A stretch of DNA of 64,000 nt from Eledone cirrhosa (Eukaryota; Mollusca; Cephalopoda; Octopoda; Eledonidae): contig OZ024743.1 in NCBI GenBank assembly GCA_964016885.1, positions 12,490,586-12,554,585 of the forward strand, read 5' to 3'. The position numbers and the translations under genes are program-made. Of this stretch, positions 1 to 12,900 are shown piece after piece. A model generated the notes under the pieces. That model was given only the letters and a program-made list of their open reading frames with translations. It was not told the origin of the DNA and ran no database searches. The first letter of the stretch is position 1, and each line of letters opens with the position of its first letter.

Positions 1-660
1 TGTGGTGGGAGCAGTTAAATGCTTTTTATAAGTCATTCGTCAATACCTCAATTACTTTGTCTGCCCATTTCTCAGCTAACAGTATTTCTACACCATCCAC
101 ACCAACACTGCTACCCACCCAAAGGAACTTGTACCTATGTTCCTTGCCAGTGGTGAATCTGGTCAAAGCTCCCCTCCTTACACAGCCCACAACTTCATAT
201 CAATGTTCTAGCCTCCCCACCATCTCACTTGATCTACATCAACATTTAGAGCAGCAACTTTGAAATTCTGTGTCTGATAGGTGGAGGACTACATTGATGT
301 CTTTTTCTTAAGATCATGAGAGGAAAAGATGGATATGTGCACATTCATAAGTGGTGTTTTCATGTGAAGTATTCTTTCTTAGATACTTGGATACCTTATA
401 TTTACTGCTAGCAAAAATATCTGCTAAAAGCTACCACTGATCACTAAGTCTATTGTAGCCTAATGTATATGTGTGTGTGTGTGTGTGAGAGGGGGGGGGG
501 AGTAATACTATGTCTACTTGGGGACACTTGTGAAGGGAGAGGGGTCAGCAATATAACTGATCTTTACTAAGTGTGAAGATGGAATGGCTTCTGCTCCAGC
601 TAAGTTATTTGCAGCTATATAGATATTCAAATCTTAGTGCAGTGATGAATTAATTTGAAA
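1..660. other. No gene seen; (GT)n plus G-run microsatellite
   Basis: I see no conserved coding signal here. A GT dinucleotide run followed by a G-run lies at about 470-500. The short open frames do not resemble any protein I know. Confidence 0.5.
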
Positions 661-892
661 TGCAGGCAGGGATCCACTAGGACTTAGTCATCAGTCCACT
701 TCTGTTTATCATTATTTTTGAGGCCATAACTGAGGAGTTTAAGACTGGTTGTCCATGCAAGCTCTTATATGTTGATGATCTAATCCTTATAACTGAATCT
801 GTGGAAGAGTTAGAAGTGAAATTCCAAGTATGGAAGAAAAATTTAGAATTGAAAGGCCTAAAAGTAAATCTAAGAAAAACTAAAGTTTAAAT
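661..892 (+). pseudogene. LINE reverse transcriptase fragment (family 1)
   Basis: The forward translation contains the RT catalytic-region signature around LLYVDDLILI, followed by GLKVNLRKTKV. It closely parallels the better preserved copy at 41340-43140 ([10 protein letters not shown]). YVDD/YADD is the polymerase active-site box of reverse transcriptases. The copy is truncated on both sides and has no start codon, so it is a dead insertion fragment. Confidence 0.75.
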
Positions 893-1074
893 AAGTTGGA
901 AAGAAGACGCCCATCAAGTCAGTGATAACATCTCACACCATCACTCCTTAGTGCCTAGCCTCACCACCACTGAAGCCCCTACTCAAACTAGGATCAATTC
1001 CACCCTTTTTAATCCAATAACTATTCTCATCTTCATTATAACCGCCTCACTACCCAATACCAGCCCTTCTCCTC

Positions 1075-1400
1075 ACTCCCGTCACGATAAAATGCACCCA
1101 GTACACTCTGTAAAATGGTTGGTGATAGGAAAGGCATCCAGTTGTAGAAAACTTGACAAACAAAAAGTCGAGATTCAGTTGTGTCAAAGACATAACAAGC
1201 TCTCTAGTTCTGGTGCCACAATAAAATACACCTGACGCACTCTGTAGAGTACGGAATATATATAAATGAGATGCGGCCCCCAGCCGGTTTGAGAAGACAG
1301 GGGCTACGAACGTGTACTAAATTTCATGACAGAGATGCCAAAGAACTGCGAGGAACGCTGCGATGACCCGCCCAACCCTTGTTAGCAGGGTAAACTCACG
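1075..1400 (+). repeat. LINE family 1 3'-tail repeats (two partial copies)
   Basis: The sequences 'aaaatgcacccagtacactc ... ggcatccagttgtagaaa' and a second copy near 1210 match the 3' untranslated tail seen in longer LINE copies at 57257-58360 and 40800-41350. Such tail-only copies are scattered through the window. Confidence 0.55.
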
Positions 1401-2083
1401 TTAAATTATGATTATATATAGTAGTCCTAGATATACTATATCTGCCGGAAAAAAAAAATAATAATAATAATTGGATAATCACAGCTGATAAAACGTCTTT
1501 GTGCAATTTTCCTCTTAACGCGAGTTATTAAGAGGTAATTAAAATTTAAAGAAATATGACCTAAATATAGTAGTGTATAAAAGAAAACATTTCGCCGTTT
1601 CGGTTTTTCATTTTACTTTTGTTTCAAAGAAAATAGGATTGCCAACTGAACACAAACGTATGCTCAGTGTTCAACGTATTTGTTTACATTATCATCCCTG
1701 TCCCAACATGTACAGTTGTCATGGGTGTTATCCAAACATTAGTTTTTACTTATTCATAGGAGATAGCAGTATCATACATGAAAATATCAATACATATATA
1801 TTGCTGTCCAAGGGCTAAATATTCTATCAATAAATTATTCTAAAAAAAATCAATACTGTTGTATATATAAACGCCTGTATGGCATTCTTTCGTTTTAATT
1901 AGACGGCAATCTTCAATCAATAATTTCATTTTACATTTATTTAAATCAATTACAGTAATTTTCTTTCATATTTTCTTCAAACATCACCAAATATAATTTA
2001 ATTTTAAATATTTGCTTATACTAACCATTCTGAATTTACATATACAAAATCCATGCAGATAGGCGGAAAATAGATAAAATTAA

Positions 2084-2121
<38 letters not shown>

Positions 2122-4680
2122 ACATGCAAGTTGTGATATTTTCTTTACTTTTACTAATAAATCATTCGGAAGTTCCATATACAGGATCAAACAGGTACCG
2201 TTGGTTTTTACTTTATTATGTACGTCAATTGCTGTCTGCTTAATATGAAAGAATGCTACCTATAAAACAGTAAGTGTTCACAAAACACTTCATTGTTCAG
2301 GTGAGTGAAAGTATTCCTGAAATAGAAGTGGGTCGGCAAATTTGGTCAATTTAGTTGTGATTAGTTTAGCTGTTATTATCAAATATCAACCAAGATATAA
2401 AAACTTAAACATTCTTGGATTTCCACATGACTTGAGTTCCCAGTTGAATTACAACAGCTAAGTTTATAACGAAGCCTATCTAAGACCAATTTTCTGTTTA
2501 TTGATATTAAGTTACTGATATTAAGTTAGTTGCGCTGACGCACAGAGAATGGTATGATATTGCATAAATTCGTTTCTACTCCCATAATAAACTATACATC
2601 GTACATCACATACTGCTCCAGTGAAAATCTATTTCTAGTTATGTCGCAATAACTACACTGGTATAACTAGTTAAATAATCACCGACCCACTACCACTTGC
2701 AGAGATACAATCTCGAATGTATAGATTACCATTATGATGTTATTATGAAATTAAAAATAAAAAGGTTTTTTTTTTCACAATTCATAGATGTAGGAATTAC
2801 ATTTTTTATCCCTGTAGAAAATCTGACATTATCCTGATTTATATTGATAATGTTGATAACCAACGTGAAATTGGAAGGTACAATGAAAAAATATCCGAGT
2901 TAACGCTTTGCCTACTACAAACACAGATGGAAATTATTGGATAATAAAAACAGTAATGAACAAAACTATACAATAATGAGAGTAATACAAATCATCATTA
3001 TTAATGTATCTGCATAATTTCAATTAAAAATTATTAAGAAAGTTATGAAGAAATAAAATCAGGATAGGGGATACTAAACTAGTTTTACTATATCACTTGT
3101 CTATTTTCTATTAATAAAATTAGATTATAAGCGATATACTGTCTATAGTCAACTTATTACCATATATACTTAGATTAGTCCACTTTTTGTTTTTGTAGTG
3201 ATATATCCAAAACACCCTACTGGATAAAAACAAGGAGTGGAGGTTGTGTAAGAGAATTTCATAATAATGTAATGATGATTTCTAAAATTAGCACATTTTG
3301 CAAGCAGGCCTAGCTGGTATAAAACGACAGCAGTACATAACTGCTACTTTATCTTATACACCCCCGACGGATTTTAACTCAGAACGTAAAGGTCCTTAAT
3401 GATAACAATGACAACAATAACAGTAAAAAATAATTTCTTACTTAAACATAAAGCTACACTTTTGTAACAGAGGGGGAAGATGTGACTTAGTGCTGTTTAT
3501 GCTACTGTCAAATGAATTCGGGGCGTAACCAAAAATCGAAACTTTTTGTAAGGAAATGGTTAAGATGAACAGTAAAATCGACAACTGAAGTTGAAGTAAT
3601 GAAGTGCTACTTCAGAAAGCCTTGCGATTCAAATATAAACCCAGTAAACACCACATCGAACTTGTTCAACACAGAAAGAGGGTGTTTCGGATTTAACGTT
3701 CTTTCAATATTTATTAACTGTGAAGCCGCATCGAAACTGGCCCTTAGATATGCATGCCGAAATCTTTTTAGTACCTTTCGTTTTTTTTTTCATTATTTTG
3801 GCTCCTATCACCTATCGTGTTGGTAATATATTGTCTCCACCCCTAAAAAATCGAATTTGTTGCCAAACATACCATGTTACTTAAAAGTATAATCAACACA
3901 TGGCTGTTCTTGTTTAGTACAATGTCATGCTTGACTGAGCAGGCCTACTTACAAAAGCATTCCAACCATGACCACCCCATTCTACTCACTTTGCATATCT
4001 AGGACTACAGTGGTCATTGTAAGAGAGAATTGATTGCTAATGTAGCAGGTCGAACGACCAGGTTAAGGCTCTCTCTTATACAAACTATGTCAACAAGTAC
4101 TTCTAGAAGTTGACCTGAGAGTTAGTATTCATTTTGGATGAAACAAAAATATATTACTAACCTGGTATAGTTACTTAATCCACCATAGACTTTGGAGCAG
4201 TGATGTGTGTGCTTACGATATACGATAGCTTTATAGCTTCTACTGTTGCTATACAAAATAACAACCAGTAAGTGAATCACAAACTAAGTGAGTGGTAGAT
4301 TTTTTTTTTTTTTTTTTGTAAAGAAAGGGAAGATAATTAATCTAAGTGAAAGCCGACAGAAGCACTTAATTTATAAAATAATTAAGGAATTATTTTATAA
4401 ATTAAGTTATCAAAATTAAAGACGTGAAAAAAAAAATGCTCATGAAAAATAGTTGGGTAACAAAGTTATGAATTGATGGTTATCATTTCGAAAATCAAAC
4501 ATTAAAAAAAATACACAATACAAAAAAAATCTATCAATGACGCCTCCATTGGTTAAGTGGTGAATTAATTTCTATTTCAACACTTCAGAGGTTGGAGAAG
4601 TGCCAGTAATAGATTACATCAATATAATCGATTATGCTTTTTCCCTACAAATTTGTGGGGTTGTGTCAACATTCTAAATT
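1401..4680. other. AT-rich stretch without a recognisable gene
   Basis: It contains a (TA)n run at about 2087-2115, homopolymer A and T tracts, and a short SINE remnant around 3358-3400. I recognise no conserved protein on either strand. Confidence 0.45.
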
Positions 4681-5280
4681 TTAATAGGAATACACTATTT
4701 GGCAAAATATTTTTTTCTGTTTGTTGATTTTTTTTTTTTTTTTTTCGTCTAAAAAGAAGGGGCTATAATGATAATGAAAATTATTGTGTACAGTGCTCAT
4801 GTATAGTACATAGAATAATGAAGAGATGTCAGAAAAGTGAACAGTGTATGAGTTATGATATACACACAGATACATACATGCATGTGTATGGAGAGGGAAT
4901 ATCAGGTGTAGTGTTGGCGAATTTCGAGAAGCATGGATGTTTTGAAAGATGCGCTGTCCCGACAGCTAACAACCAATGCAAGTAGTTTGTTCCATGCTTC
5001 AGCAACTCTGAGCATGTTGTTGGCAAGATGGTTAATAATTTTGTGAATGTTTACAAAGTCAGTTGCCAGGCGTGAAAGCTTTAATATATCCATGCCCAGC
5101 TAAGCAAGGCATTCAGAGTGTGGTAGAAGCCTGACGGAGGGTATTCACTTGGTTGCACGTCTCTGAACAGTTTCCAGGTCAATATTCTGAGCAAGATAGG
5201 TGATACAAATTCTAAGTGTGACCACACCATACCTGTATACAGCTTTAAATAGTTAGCTGATTCCACTGCCAATTAGGTCA
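4681..5280 (-). pseudogene. Degenerate jockey/CR1-type LINE C-terminus (family 2)
   Basis: The minus strand encodes broken pieces of the C-terminal segment found intact at 15166-15894. Recognisable parts are VRPHLEF-like and TDFVNIHKIINHLANN, then [10 protein letters not shown], in the same order. The 3' untranslated end 'gcactgtacacaataatttt' also matches. Frameshifts break the frame between the pieces. Confidence 0.75.
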
Positions 5281-5499
5281 CCTCATGAATTATTTGGTGA
5301 AAATCTAAACTGATTAAAAGTACAAAATAAATTGAGCTTAAATATTGTTCCTAAAACAAAATTTGTCAGACACTTAGCACTAGGATAGCCTATTCTACTA
5401 ATGAGCCTTGTATATTTTTATAAAGACTGAATAGTTCCTAGAACCTTGTGAAAGACTGAAGGAAATATGGAGAGAAGTGATAAGAGCTGATCTCGGGAT

Positions 5500-5615
5500 G
5501 AACTGCTACAAGCAGAATGATGCTGTATTAAATCTGACCCACCCATATCAGCATGGCACTCCTAAGAATAAGTGGGCAAAGGATTGTGACCATGCTGGGT
5601 CACAGGCTTCAAAAG
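5500..5615 (+). repeat. LINE family 1 3'-tail remnant
   Basis: The sequence around 'acccacccatatcagcatgg' resembles the end of the family 1 LINE tail ('ccaacccatgcaagcatgg'). The copy is degenerate. Confidence 0.35.
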
Positions 5616-5662
5616 TTTAGTTGATCATAGCTTTATTTCAGTCAGGTACTTATTTTATTGAT

Positions 5663-5921
5663 TTTTACTGAAGCATTAAGTTATAGGACATAACATAAGT
5701 TTTACTGAAGCATTAAGTTATAGGACATAACATGAGTTTTACTGAAGCATTAAGTTATAGGACATAACATGAGTTTTACTGAAGCATTAAGTTATAGGAC
5801 ATAACATGAGTTTTACTGAAGCATTAAGTTATAGGACATAACATGAGTTTTACTGAAGCATTAAGTTATAGGACATAACATGAGTTTTACTGAAGCATTA
5901 AGTTATAGGACATAACATGAG
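5663..5921 (+). repeat. 37-bp tandem repeat, seven copies
   Basis: A 37-bp unit starting 'ttttactgaagcattaagtt' repeats seven times head to tail, with copies starting at 5663, 5700, 5737, 5774, 5811, 5848 and 5885. Copies are almost identical; the first differs by one base near its end. There are no spacers, so this is a minisatellite and not a CRISPR array. Confidence 0.95.
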
Positions 5922-8338
5922 TTTTAAAAATTGATGAAAACATAGACAGATACACAACAGGCTCCCAGTTTCCATCTAGGTGAAGAAATGTGGGATTGAA
6001 ACCAGAACCACATTGTTGTAAAACAAACTTCTTCACCATACATATATATACCTATGCATGTGAGTGAATCTCTATTATATTTCATTTATCATATATGTGA
6101 ATTCTTCTTAATTTTTCATGACACAGCTTGCCAAGCATATATCCAAACCAGATATAATGGTTAGTTACGATATGAGTGGGCTCCTGCTAGACAAATAAGG
6201 AACTGCAGACCAACAGTGGTAAACTACTAGGGGAGATGGAACAATGGGTGACACTGTTAGCTCCCAAGAAAATTCTAACAACCCAGTGATGTAGCTACAA
6301 CAGGGCCACCTCTAAAAAAGCCTAGCCTTTGCAGGTTTGAAAAAGTACCAAATTGGTGACTAGTGCGAATAAGAGCACCAAAACACTGCAATATGGCCAG
6401 AAACAATAAAGGTAGTCCAAATAACTTACTATTTATATAGTTATCATTGATAAAGATTAGGATGTTCTAGTTTCAGTAATTTAGGATAGGATATTTAAGA
6501 TAGGATGATACAACAGACAACTCCATCAATAAAGTAAGCAAACTTGTCTAAGCTGCCTTTTTGTTGCCAGTTGGCTATGTTGTGTTATGGGAATACTGAG
6601 AGCAATATACAATAACCGTCTACTACTACAGCTACAAACAACTCCAAATACAAGAACAAAATGGGTGATACTCAAATACATTTAAAACTATAAAATCACA
6701 AATTATTTCCAAATTTTTAATTTTATTGCAAAAAGAAGAAAAAATAGACATAAAAACACATTTTCTCTCACATTTTTATATGAAGAAATAAACTTTTATT
6801 TTTTCACTATCCAATTACCTAAATAAAACAGTTTAAAAAACTGCCAAAATGTGTTACATAGAAATATTTCTGTATGTGTATGCTTATGTATGCAGAGGAG
6901 ACATTTTCTAAGTAAAATAAAATAAAATTATGTATATTCACACAAAAACTTACAATTCAAATTTCTCATTAGAGATTACTGTTTTTTGCTTTTAAATTAT
7001 ATTGCATTACATACATAATAGGCACATACAGCTCTTAGCTAAGTCACTTAAACAACACATGAGGTGAGTGAATAACTTGAGTTAAAATGTGATGGTAGAA
7101 ATTTTGTGGATTTTAACCCTTTAAATGAAAGCAAAAAAAAACTTATTTCCAAAAAAAAAAAGAGAAAGAGAAGCGAAACTTTATGAACTTTGTATAATAA
7201 TTGTAATTCTCTTTGGACCTGAGACTTGAGTTGTGAATGCAGATTATTTGAAGATATTGGGGAGTAATGAGCCTTGAGAATGATATGTTGGCAAGCTCAA
7301 CTGAGTTTAAAGGAACAGAAATAGTGTGATTGGATGAAACAAATAAGAAGTGGAAGATTTCTGTAGAGGAAGCAAACTACAGATGAGAGCAGTGTTTCAC
7401 AGAAAAGATGGCACTGCTAATATGGAAAGCAAAATGTAGAACTGATTATACATATGGTCTGAAATGAAATTTTTCAAAACAAATAGTAGACAGTCCCATT
7501 TATTTTGGTTTACGCACAAATACTGGAACATATCCCTCTCCGGGACTGAAGATTGTCTTCTTTCTCTAGAAGAAATCAGCTAAGAGAGAGATAGAGAAAG
7601 AATTGATTCCATTAATGGACAGGTACCTTATTTATTGACCTTGAAAGGAAGAAGGCAAAGATGACTGTAGCAGGATTTGCACCCAGAGCACAGAGAGACA
7701 AAATGAATACTGCAAAGTATTTTACCTGACCTTCTAATAACTCTACCAATTCATCTTTAAACAAATGATACTTATCATAAATTATACTAAATTTTAGTGA
7801 ATATTATAATAAACTGAATTAGATTGTAAAACTTCTATGTCAGGATAAAGTCTAGGATTCCCCAAAATTATTTGATCAGCTTAACTTTTGCTATATTTAG
7901 TTTTAAAAAACAAATTTTAATACAAAAAAATAATAAAGGAAAATATTTTTTCTCTATCGTGTTTCATTTTTCTCCAATTTATTAAAATTAATGAGCAGTT
8001 GTCTAATTCTTTAAAAACTCAAATTATGAAGAAATTAAACGAATAAAATGCATGGTTTGTAACAGAAAAAAAGAAAACAATACGAATCTAAACTGATGGA
8101 ATATTATTATAACTTGTCATCCCACAGCACTTCTTTAACTAGAATTTCAACTAAAAATAATATCCATACATTTGAGATATTTTCTTTTTTCCTTCATCTT
8201 CATTATCACCATCTAACTCAAATATGTAGGATGTATTTCTCTACATTATTTCCATGAGAGAAGGAAAATTGATAATAATATTGTAAAAGAGAAAATATTG
8301 CTTTAAAAAATAGATATCTTTCTTCCATTCTTGTTTCA
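5922..8338. other. Intergenic, AT-rich; likely contains the LSM6 3' UTR
   Basis: I recognise no conserved coding exon. A degenerate SINE lies on the minus strand at about 7615-7745 ('gtagcaggatttg' B-box-like core). The part just below 8339 should carry the LSM6 3' untranslated region; a minus-strand AATAAA lies near 7975-7985. Confidence 0.4.
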
Positions 8339-11170
8339 TCATATTCGTCGTTTCTGAGTGCTTATGTACAAAACTGTAAATATATTAGAAATAATAATAA
8401 AAATTAGATCGATGCTGACAGGCAAAGTCAGGAGAAATATGGAAAAATTTGCAGAAATTATATTGGAAACATGCAAACAATATTTTTGGAGATAAATAAA
8501 GTATAAAATGAGTTATTTAAATAAAGAAATAAAGTTATTTTCATGAGTCATTATCTTATTATTAGTAAACAGGACAGATCAAGACAAATTGTTATGCTAT
8601 ACATTAAATTTAAAAGTTTGTAGATTTGACACAACTGAAGAGTCTTGCAGACCCTTTATTTTGCAAGCTTCATACAGCTGGATGCCTTTCTAAAGCAACA
8701 GAACAATTGTTTCTAACACTCCAGTATCTTTCATATATTACTCACTTAACCATAAAGAGTAAAACCTGTAGTCAACAAGGCAACCAGTCAGGCGAGAGGC
8801 CTTCAAAAGTTATGGTTACTGACGATCTCTTCCTATGCCAAACAAAAACAAAAGTTTTTTAATGACTGAGGCAAGGAAAATGTTTGCATCCTACATCATG
8901 GTCTAGGACAAGCAATATAACAAAGTTCAATATAAATACATGACCATGCGATCTGTAATCTATCTCCTTTATAATTCAAGATAATAAAGGAAAATATGTG
9001 GTTTCACACTTGACCTACTAGAAATAACAGTCAAATTTCTCTAAGATTACACTCTACTACGTCTAAAGCCTATTTTGAGCTTCTGCTTATCCCAGTTTCT
9101 GTGATGCAAAATGACAGGAAGTACAGGATTCCCTACTGGACAAGATGCTAGTCTATCACAGAGTTAACCCTCAAGCTATTGTTGGTACTCATATTCAGCT
9201 GAGTATACTGGAGCAATGTGAGATGAAGTATTTTGCTCAAGAACACAGCACACAACTCAGTCTAGGAGTCAAACCCACAACATTATGATCGTAAATCCAA
9301 CAACTTTACCACTAGGCCACATGCCTCCACATTACAATCTACCATCCTAAGAAAAAATGGAATCAGAGACATAGGATAATGTAGTCATAGTATGCAACAA
9401 AAAGATGGTCATGGCTAAAACGTCTTTGATCAGAGGCCTACTCAATCAGCAGAGAATTGACCAAAGGCTAAACAACAACAAAATAAATAACTGACTGTAC
9501 CATTATTTCCACGGATGAAAGCATCACCATATCTGTTCTTTAACTGACCATTTACATATTCCTCAGTTTGCTCCAGAGCAATATTCATGTAACCATCTAA
9601 ACAAGCCAAAACACCTGAAATATAATTTGGGTTTGATTGTTATACATTCATTTATTATGTTAGAGTAATTCTTCTTACAGCAGGATGCCTTCCTGCAGAT
9701 AACTACACCATCCAGGTAGCAGGAGCAGTGAGATATTTTTTTTATGTTCAGACAAGAAGCAAAACTGGGGCAAGCTGGTTTAACCCTTTGGGTATTAAGT
9801 CATCTGAGACTGACCCATGTTCTATGATAAAAAGTCTCTCATTCTAGAGAGTTCATTTTAAAATTAACCCCCCGCCCCTCCCCCATCTTTCAGTTAAGTT
9901 TGAAACAACAACTTAATGAAAAACTTTGTTAATTTATTAAATCCTTCCAGATTCTTGATAATTTCCAAATAGGATCACACAGGCAATGTATTTGTATCTC
10001 AGTTGTCTTTGTTAATGAATTTTGGGATGACCATGACCCAAACCAGTTCTTATTCGGAGTTATAGCCCTCCAAGGTGGATATAGGTACATTTCACCTGTA
10101 CCTCCCACACCCACCCCAGCAAGAGTAAAGTTTTTTTCTATCCAATATTGTCTGTTCATTCACTGGCTTCAGAAAAGCCTTGTCAAACATTGAAAATTAT
10201 GTAACACACAAGAGAGATGATGAATTCCTTCATTTTTCTTTTACTGTGTTATCCTATTTTATTTGATGTAACAAATGGCTTTCTGGAAAGATACACTTCT
10301 TACTCTTAACAGCTTCACCATAGTAGTAAGGGTAGAGACAAGTTTTGTTCAGCAAAGCAAATTAAAGAAAGTAGAATTAGATGCCTTACTCAAGGTACTG
10401 CACAATGAAAGCAGTAAAGTCTGAATGTGTGACCATGTGAATAGGCTAGTATCTTAACCTCATAACAATTGTGTTGCATGCTTAACTATTGTACTTCATC
10501 CACAATCTCACAACAATTTCCTTCATATAAGAATATTGCCAGGCTTGCTTCAAAGCAATTTTGGAGATGAAAGCAAGATATATAGTATTGTTGAAGTTTG
10601 ATTATCATTTTGGCAGTATCGGTAGAGTCGGACGCCATGCTTTCCAGCATAGTTACGTCCCTTTACGGTCTGAGTTCAAATCCCACCGAGGTTAACTTTG
10701 CCTTTCATCCTTACGGGGTCGATAAAATAAAGTACCAGTAATGTACTAGGTAATTGCTGGCCTTGTGCCAAAAGTAGAAACAATTATTATCGTCACTGTT
10801 TAATGTCTATTTTCCATACTTACATAACTTAGACGGGCTGGTTTCTATGACTCGACACCCTTTCTAATACCAACCACCTTACAGAGTGGTCTGGGCATTT
10901 TCGTCATGGCACCAGTAAGAGCATCTTACGGGGTGGACTGAATGTGCTTAACTTTAAAAGTCTGTTATGATACTTAATAATGTTATACTTTCATTTATGA
11001 TAATTGTTTTAAAAAAAGGTTTAATATATGAACTTTGTATAATTACAAATTAATATGACAACAGTTTTTACAAACCTCGATAATCTACACCCGAGTTCAG
11101 TTTCACTACCACAGGACGTCCAATAATTTGTTTTAAAAAATCACTTGGTGTTTGCTTTCGACCAGACATT
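8339..11170 (-). CDS. LSM6: U6 snRNA-associated Sm-like protein LSm6
   Basis: Three coding exons on the minus strand (11076-11169, 9501-9614, 8339-8373) splice at GT/AG sites in matching phase to give 80 residues, the length of human LSm6. The start reads MSGRKQTPSDFLKQIIGRPV; the Sm1 motif follows (VVKLNSGVDYRGVLACLDGY), then Sm2 with FIRGNN and VLYISTQ, ending KRRI. LSm6 belongs to the LSm2-8 ring that binds the U6 snRNA 3' end in the nucleus and to the LSm1-7 ring for cytoplasmic mRNA decay. The ATG lies one base inside its exon, so the promoter and most of the 5'UTR must be upstream; a donor at 12759/12760 is a good candidate. Identification is very secure. Confidence 0.97.
9090..9335 (-). 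repeat. tRNA-like SINE (family B) in LSM6 intron 2
   Basis: Read on the minus strand, 'gtggcctagtggtaaag' resembles a tRNA A box and 'gggtttgactcct' a B box. A unique body with 'gttcttgagcaaaatactt' follows. Similar copies lie at 11530-11650 (minus) and 58790-58960 (plus). Confidence 0.65.
10610..10787 (+). repeat. tRNA-derived cephalopod SINE (family A), near full length
   Basis: It starts 'tggcagtatcggtagagtcg', has a B-box-like 'gagttcaaatccc', continues 'cctttcatccttacggggtc' and ends 'ctggccttgtgccaaaagta'. It matches the copies at 13900-14085, 39868-40050, 47420-47585, 53357-53552 and 61258-61380. The head resembles a tRNA, but the unit is a retroposon and not a tRNA gene. It lies in LSM6 intron 1. 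Confidence 0.9.
10838..10955 (-). repeat. LINE family 1 tail remnant
   Basis: The 'ctaataccaaccaccttaca' segment is the reverse complement of the 'tgtaaagtggttggtgttag' tail motif of LINE family 1. The copy is degenerate. Confidence 0.5.
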
Positions 11171-11189
11171 CTGAAAAATATATATACAT

Positions 11190-11336
11190 ACACATATAGT
11201 TAGTCTTTACGTTTTTAGTTCAAATCCCGCTATGGTAACTTTGCCTTTTGGTGTCGATAAAATAAAGTACCTGGTGTCGATTTAATCGATTTTTTCTTCC
11301 CTTGACCTGCTGGCTTTGTACTTAAATTAGAAACTT
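11190..11336 (+). repeat. Degenerate SINE family A, subfamily with 'atttaatcga' insert
   Basis: It contains 'agttcaaatcccgc', 'gtcgataaaataaagtacct' and 'gtcgatttaatcga', then a short T/C-rich segment and 'gctggctttgta'. The extra 'tttaatcga' block is shared with 32355-32575 and 34945-35110 and marks a second SINE subfamily. Confidence 0.75.
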
Positions 11337-11529
11337 ACTTAGGCTCATCCAGTAGCTTATTACTCTGGAGATTGCCCTAACAAATTTAAATCAAATATTA
11401 AATATCTTTATCAATGCACTATACTTCTAAATGAAACTCGCTCTCTAATCGATCGACAAGATCCCAGATTATTCGCTTGCTGTCATCGGACCAAGGAAAC
11501 AATGTTTCCATTGGTCTTCCACAACTCCT

Positions 11530-11650
11530 GATAGAAGGAGCAACGTGAAATAAAGTGTCTTGTTCAAAGACACAACGCATCATCCGGTCCGAGAATTGAA
11601 CTCACAATAGCGAATCCAAGTTTCTAACCACCAAGCCACGCGCCTTCACT
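11530..11650 (-). repeat. SINE family B remnant
   Basis: It matches the copy at 9090-9335: 'agtgtcttgttcaaagacac' followed by the reverse-complemented tRNA-like head ending 'ccaccaagccacgcgcc'. Confidence 0.6.
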
Positions 11651-12191
11651 TAAATCAAACTAATGGCCCAATAATTCGGGGATTGTAGATAGCTTTACTT
11701 CATGGGGACAAATTTAACTCAACATTGCAAACGAACAAAATACTTGTGAACTCCAGTGCTGCCACTGGCTACAAAGGTGAAATATACGGTCTGTAGTATC
11801 AAGTTAGACTGTGACAAAATACAAAGCATTGGCGTGTTAGTTTGGCCTTGTGTCTAAATCAGAACCATTATTAACCCCTTTGTTACCATATTTCTAATGA
11901 AGTAGACTGCCCATTAAATCAATTTTGAAAATAATAATAAATTGAGTAATCATAACTAAGTTTACCCTTTATAAATTCATGGCATGAATATTTTCATGAA
12001 GTTTTTTATGATCTATTCATCATAACGAAGTACTTGTATCACACATTCTGTTAATTACATCTATTAATGGTAATCCTTCTCCAGACCTCCTTTTAAGTCT
12101 ACCAGACAAACCACATTGAGTGAAAACGAATTTTTATTTGTATTTTAGTTCGTTATATTTTTTAACGTTTATTATCATTAAATTTTTTTCC

Positions 12192-12234
12192 TCCGTACAT
12201 CACAAGAGATTGGCAATCTCTTGTGATGTACGGA
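12192..12234. repeat. Perfect 20-bp-arm hairpin
   Basis: The arm 'tccgtacatcacaagagatt', a 3-base loop 'ggc', and an exact reverse-complement arm. It lies in the first (5'UTR) intron of LSM6. Confidence 0.95.
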
Positions 12235-12759
12235 AAGGAATACACATTTGAACGATCAAAAACTTGTGCACGACATGTATAACTTCTACGAAAATGAAAA
12301 TAAACGACTTCCGGTGCTGAAACTGCCATAGTCATTGTTTACATCAAGTAGACCTAAGACGAAAGATCAACCAATCTTATTTTACCTAATTATCGACTTT
12401 AATACATTACACAAAGAATTTTGGGTGAATTCCCGATGTAAAGAAAAGTGCAATCGACGTTAACGATATTTGAATTCGGGATATCACGACACCAAAATAA
12501 CTATCATATTAATAATATACTCCAAATTACTATCAAAGTTTCTGTATCAAAGAGTAATATATTATATTTAAAAAGACAACACGAAGGAGCAAGTGCAAGT
12601 TATCTAAAATACACAACATTAATACACGTGTTCGAATAGATTGGGCTGATATATTTTTATTTGTTAGTTAACAAAATATGTATCAAGTTCACATTATACT
12701 TGATAATGTTGATTTCAAATAATCGTGGTTAATAAATAAATTGAAATAACTTCACTTAC

Positions 12760-12900
12760 CTCCTGTATTAAATTGCAAAATATAAATCAATAGGTTATCA
12801 CGTTAAGCACGTAAATATATAAGTATTCGATTGTAATTAAACTCGAAAATTACCGGGTTGGTTATCCTAACTTACAAAATGCAAAATGTGATATGATTGA
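12760..12900 (-). promoter_or_regulatory. Probable LSM6 5'UTR exon and promoter-proximal region
   Basis: On the minus strand a strong donor (AG followed by GTAAGTGAAG) sits at 12760/12759. The coding exon at 11170 opens with an acceptor AG one base before the ATG, so an upstream noncoding exon is expected. The 5' end of this exon cannot be fixed by eye. Confidence 0.45.

Noticed and set aside
5663..5921. Regular array as a CRISPR candidate
   Set aside because: Units are contiguous without spacers and the genome is animal.
9929..10159. Minus-strand ORF of 76 codons in LSM6 intron
   Set aside because: No recognisable domain, and it lies in an intron between clear LSM6 exons.
10610..10690. tRNA-like head as a tRNA gene
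   Set aside because: It is followed by the SINE body and recurs many times in the window with the same body; it is a retroposon head and no cloverleaf is intact.
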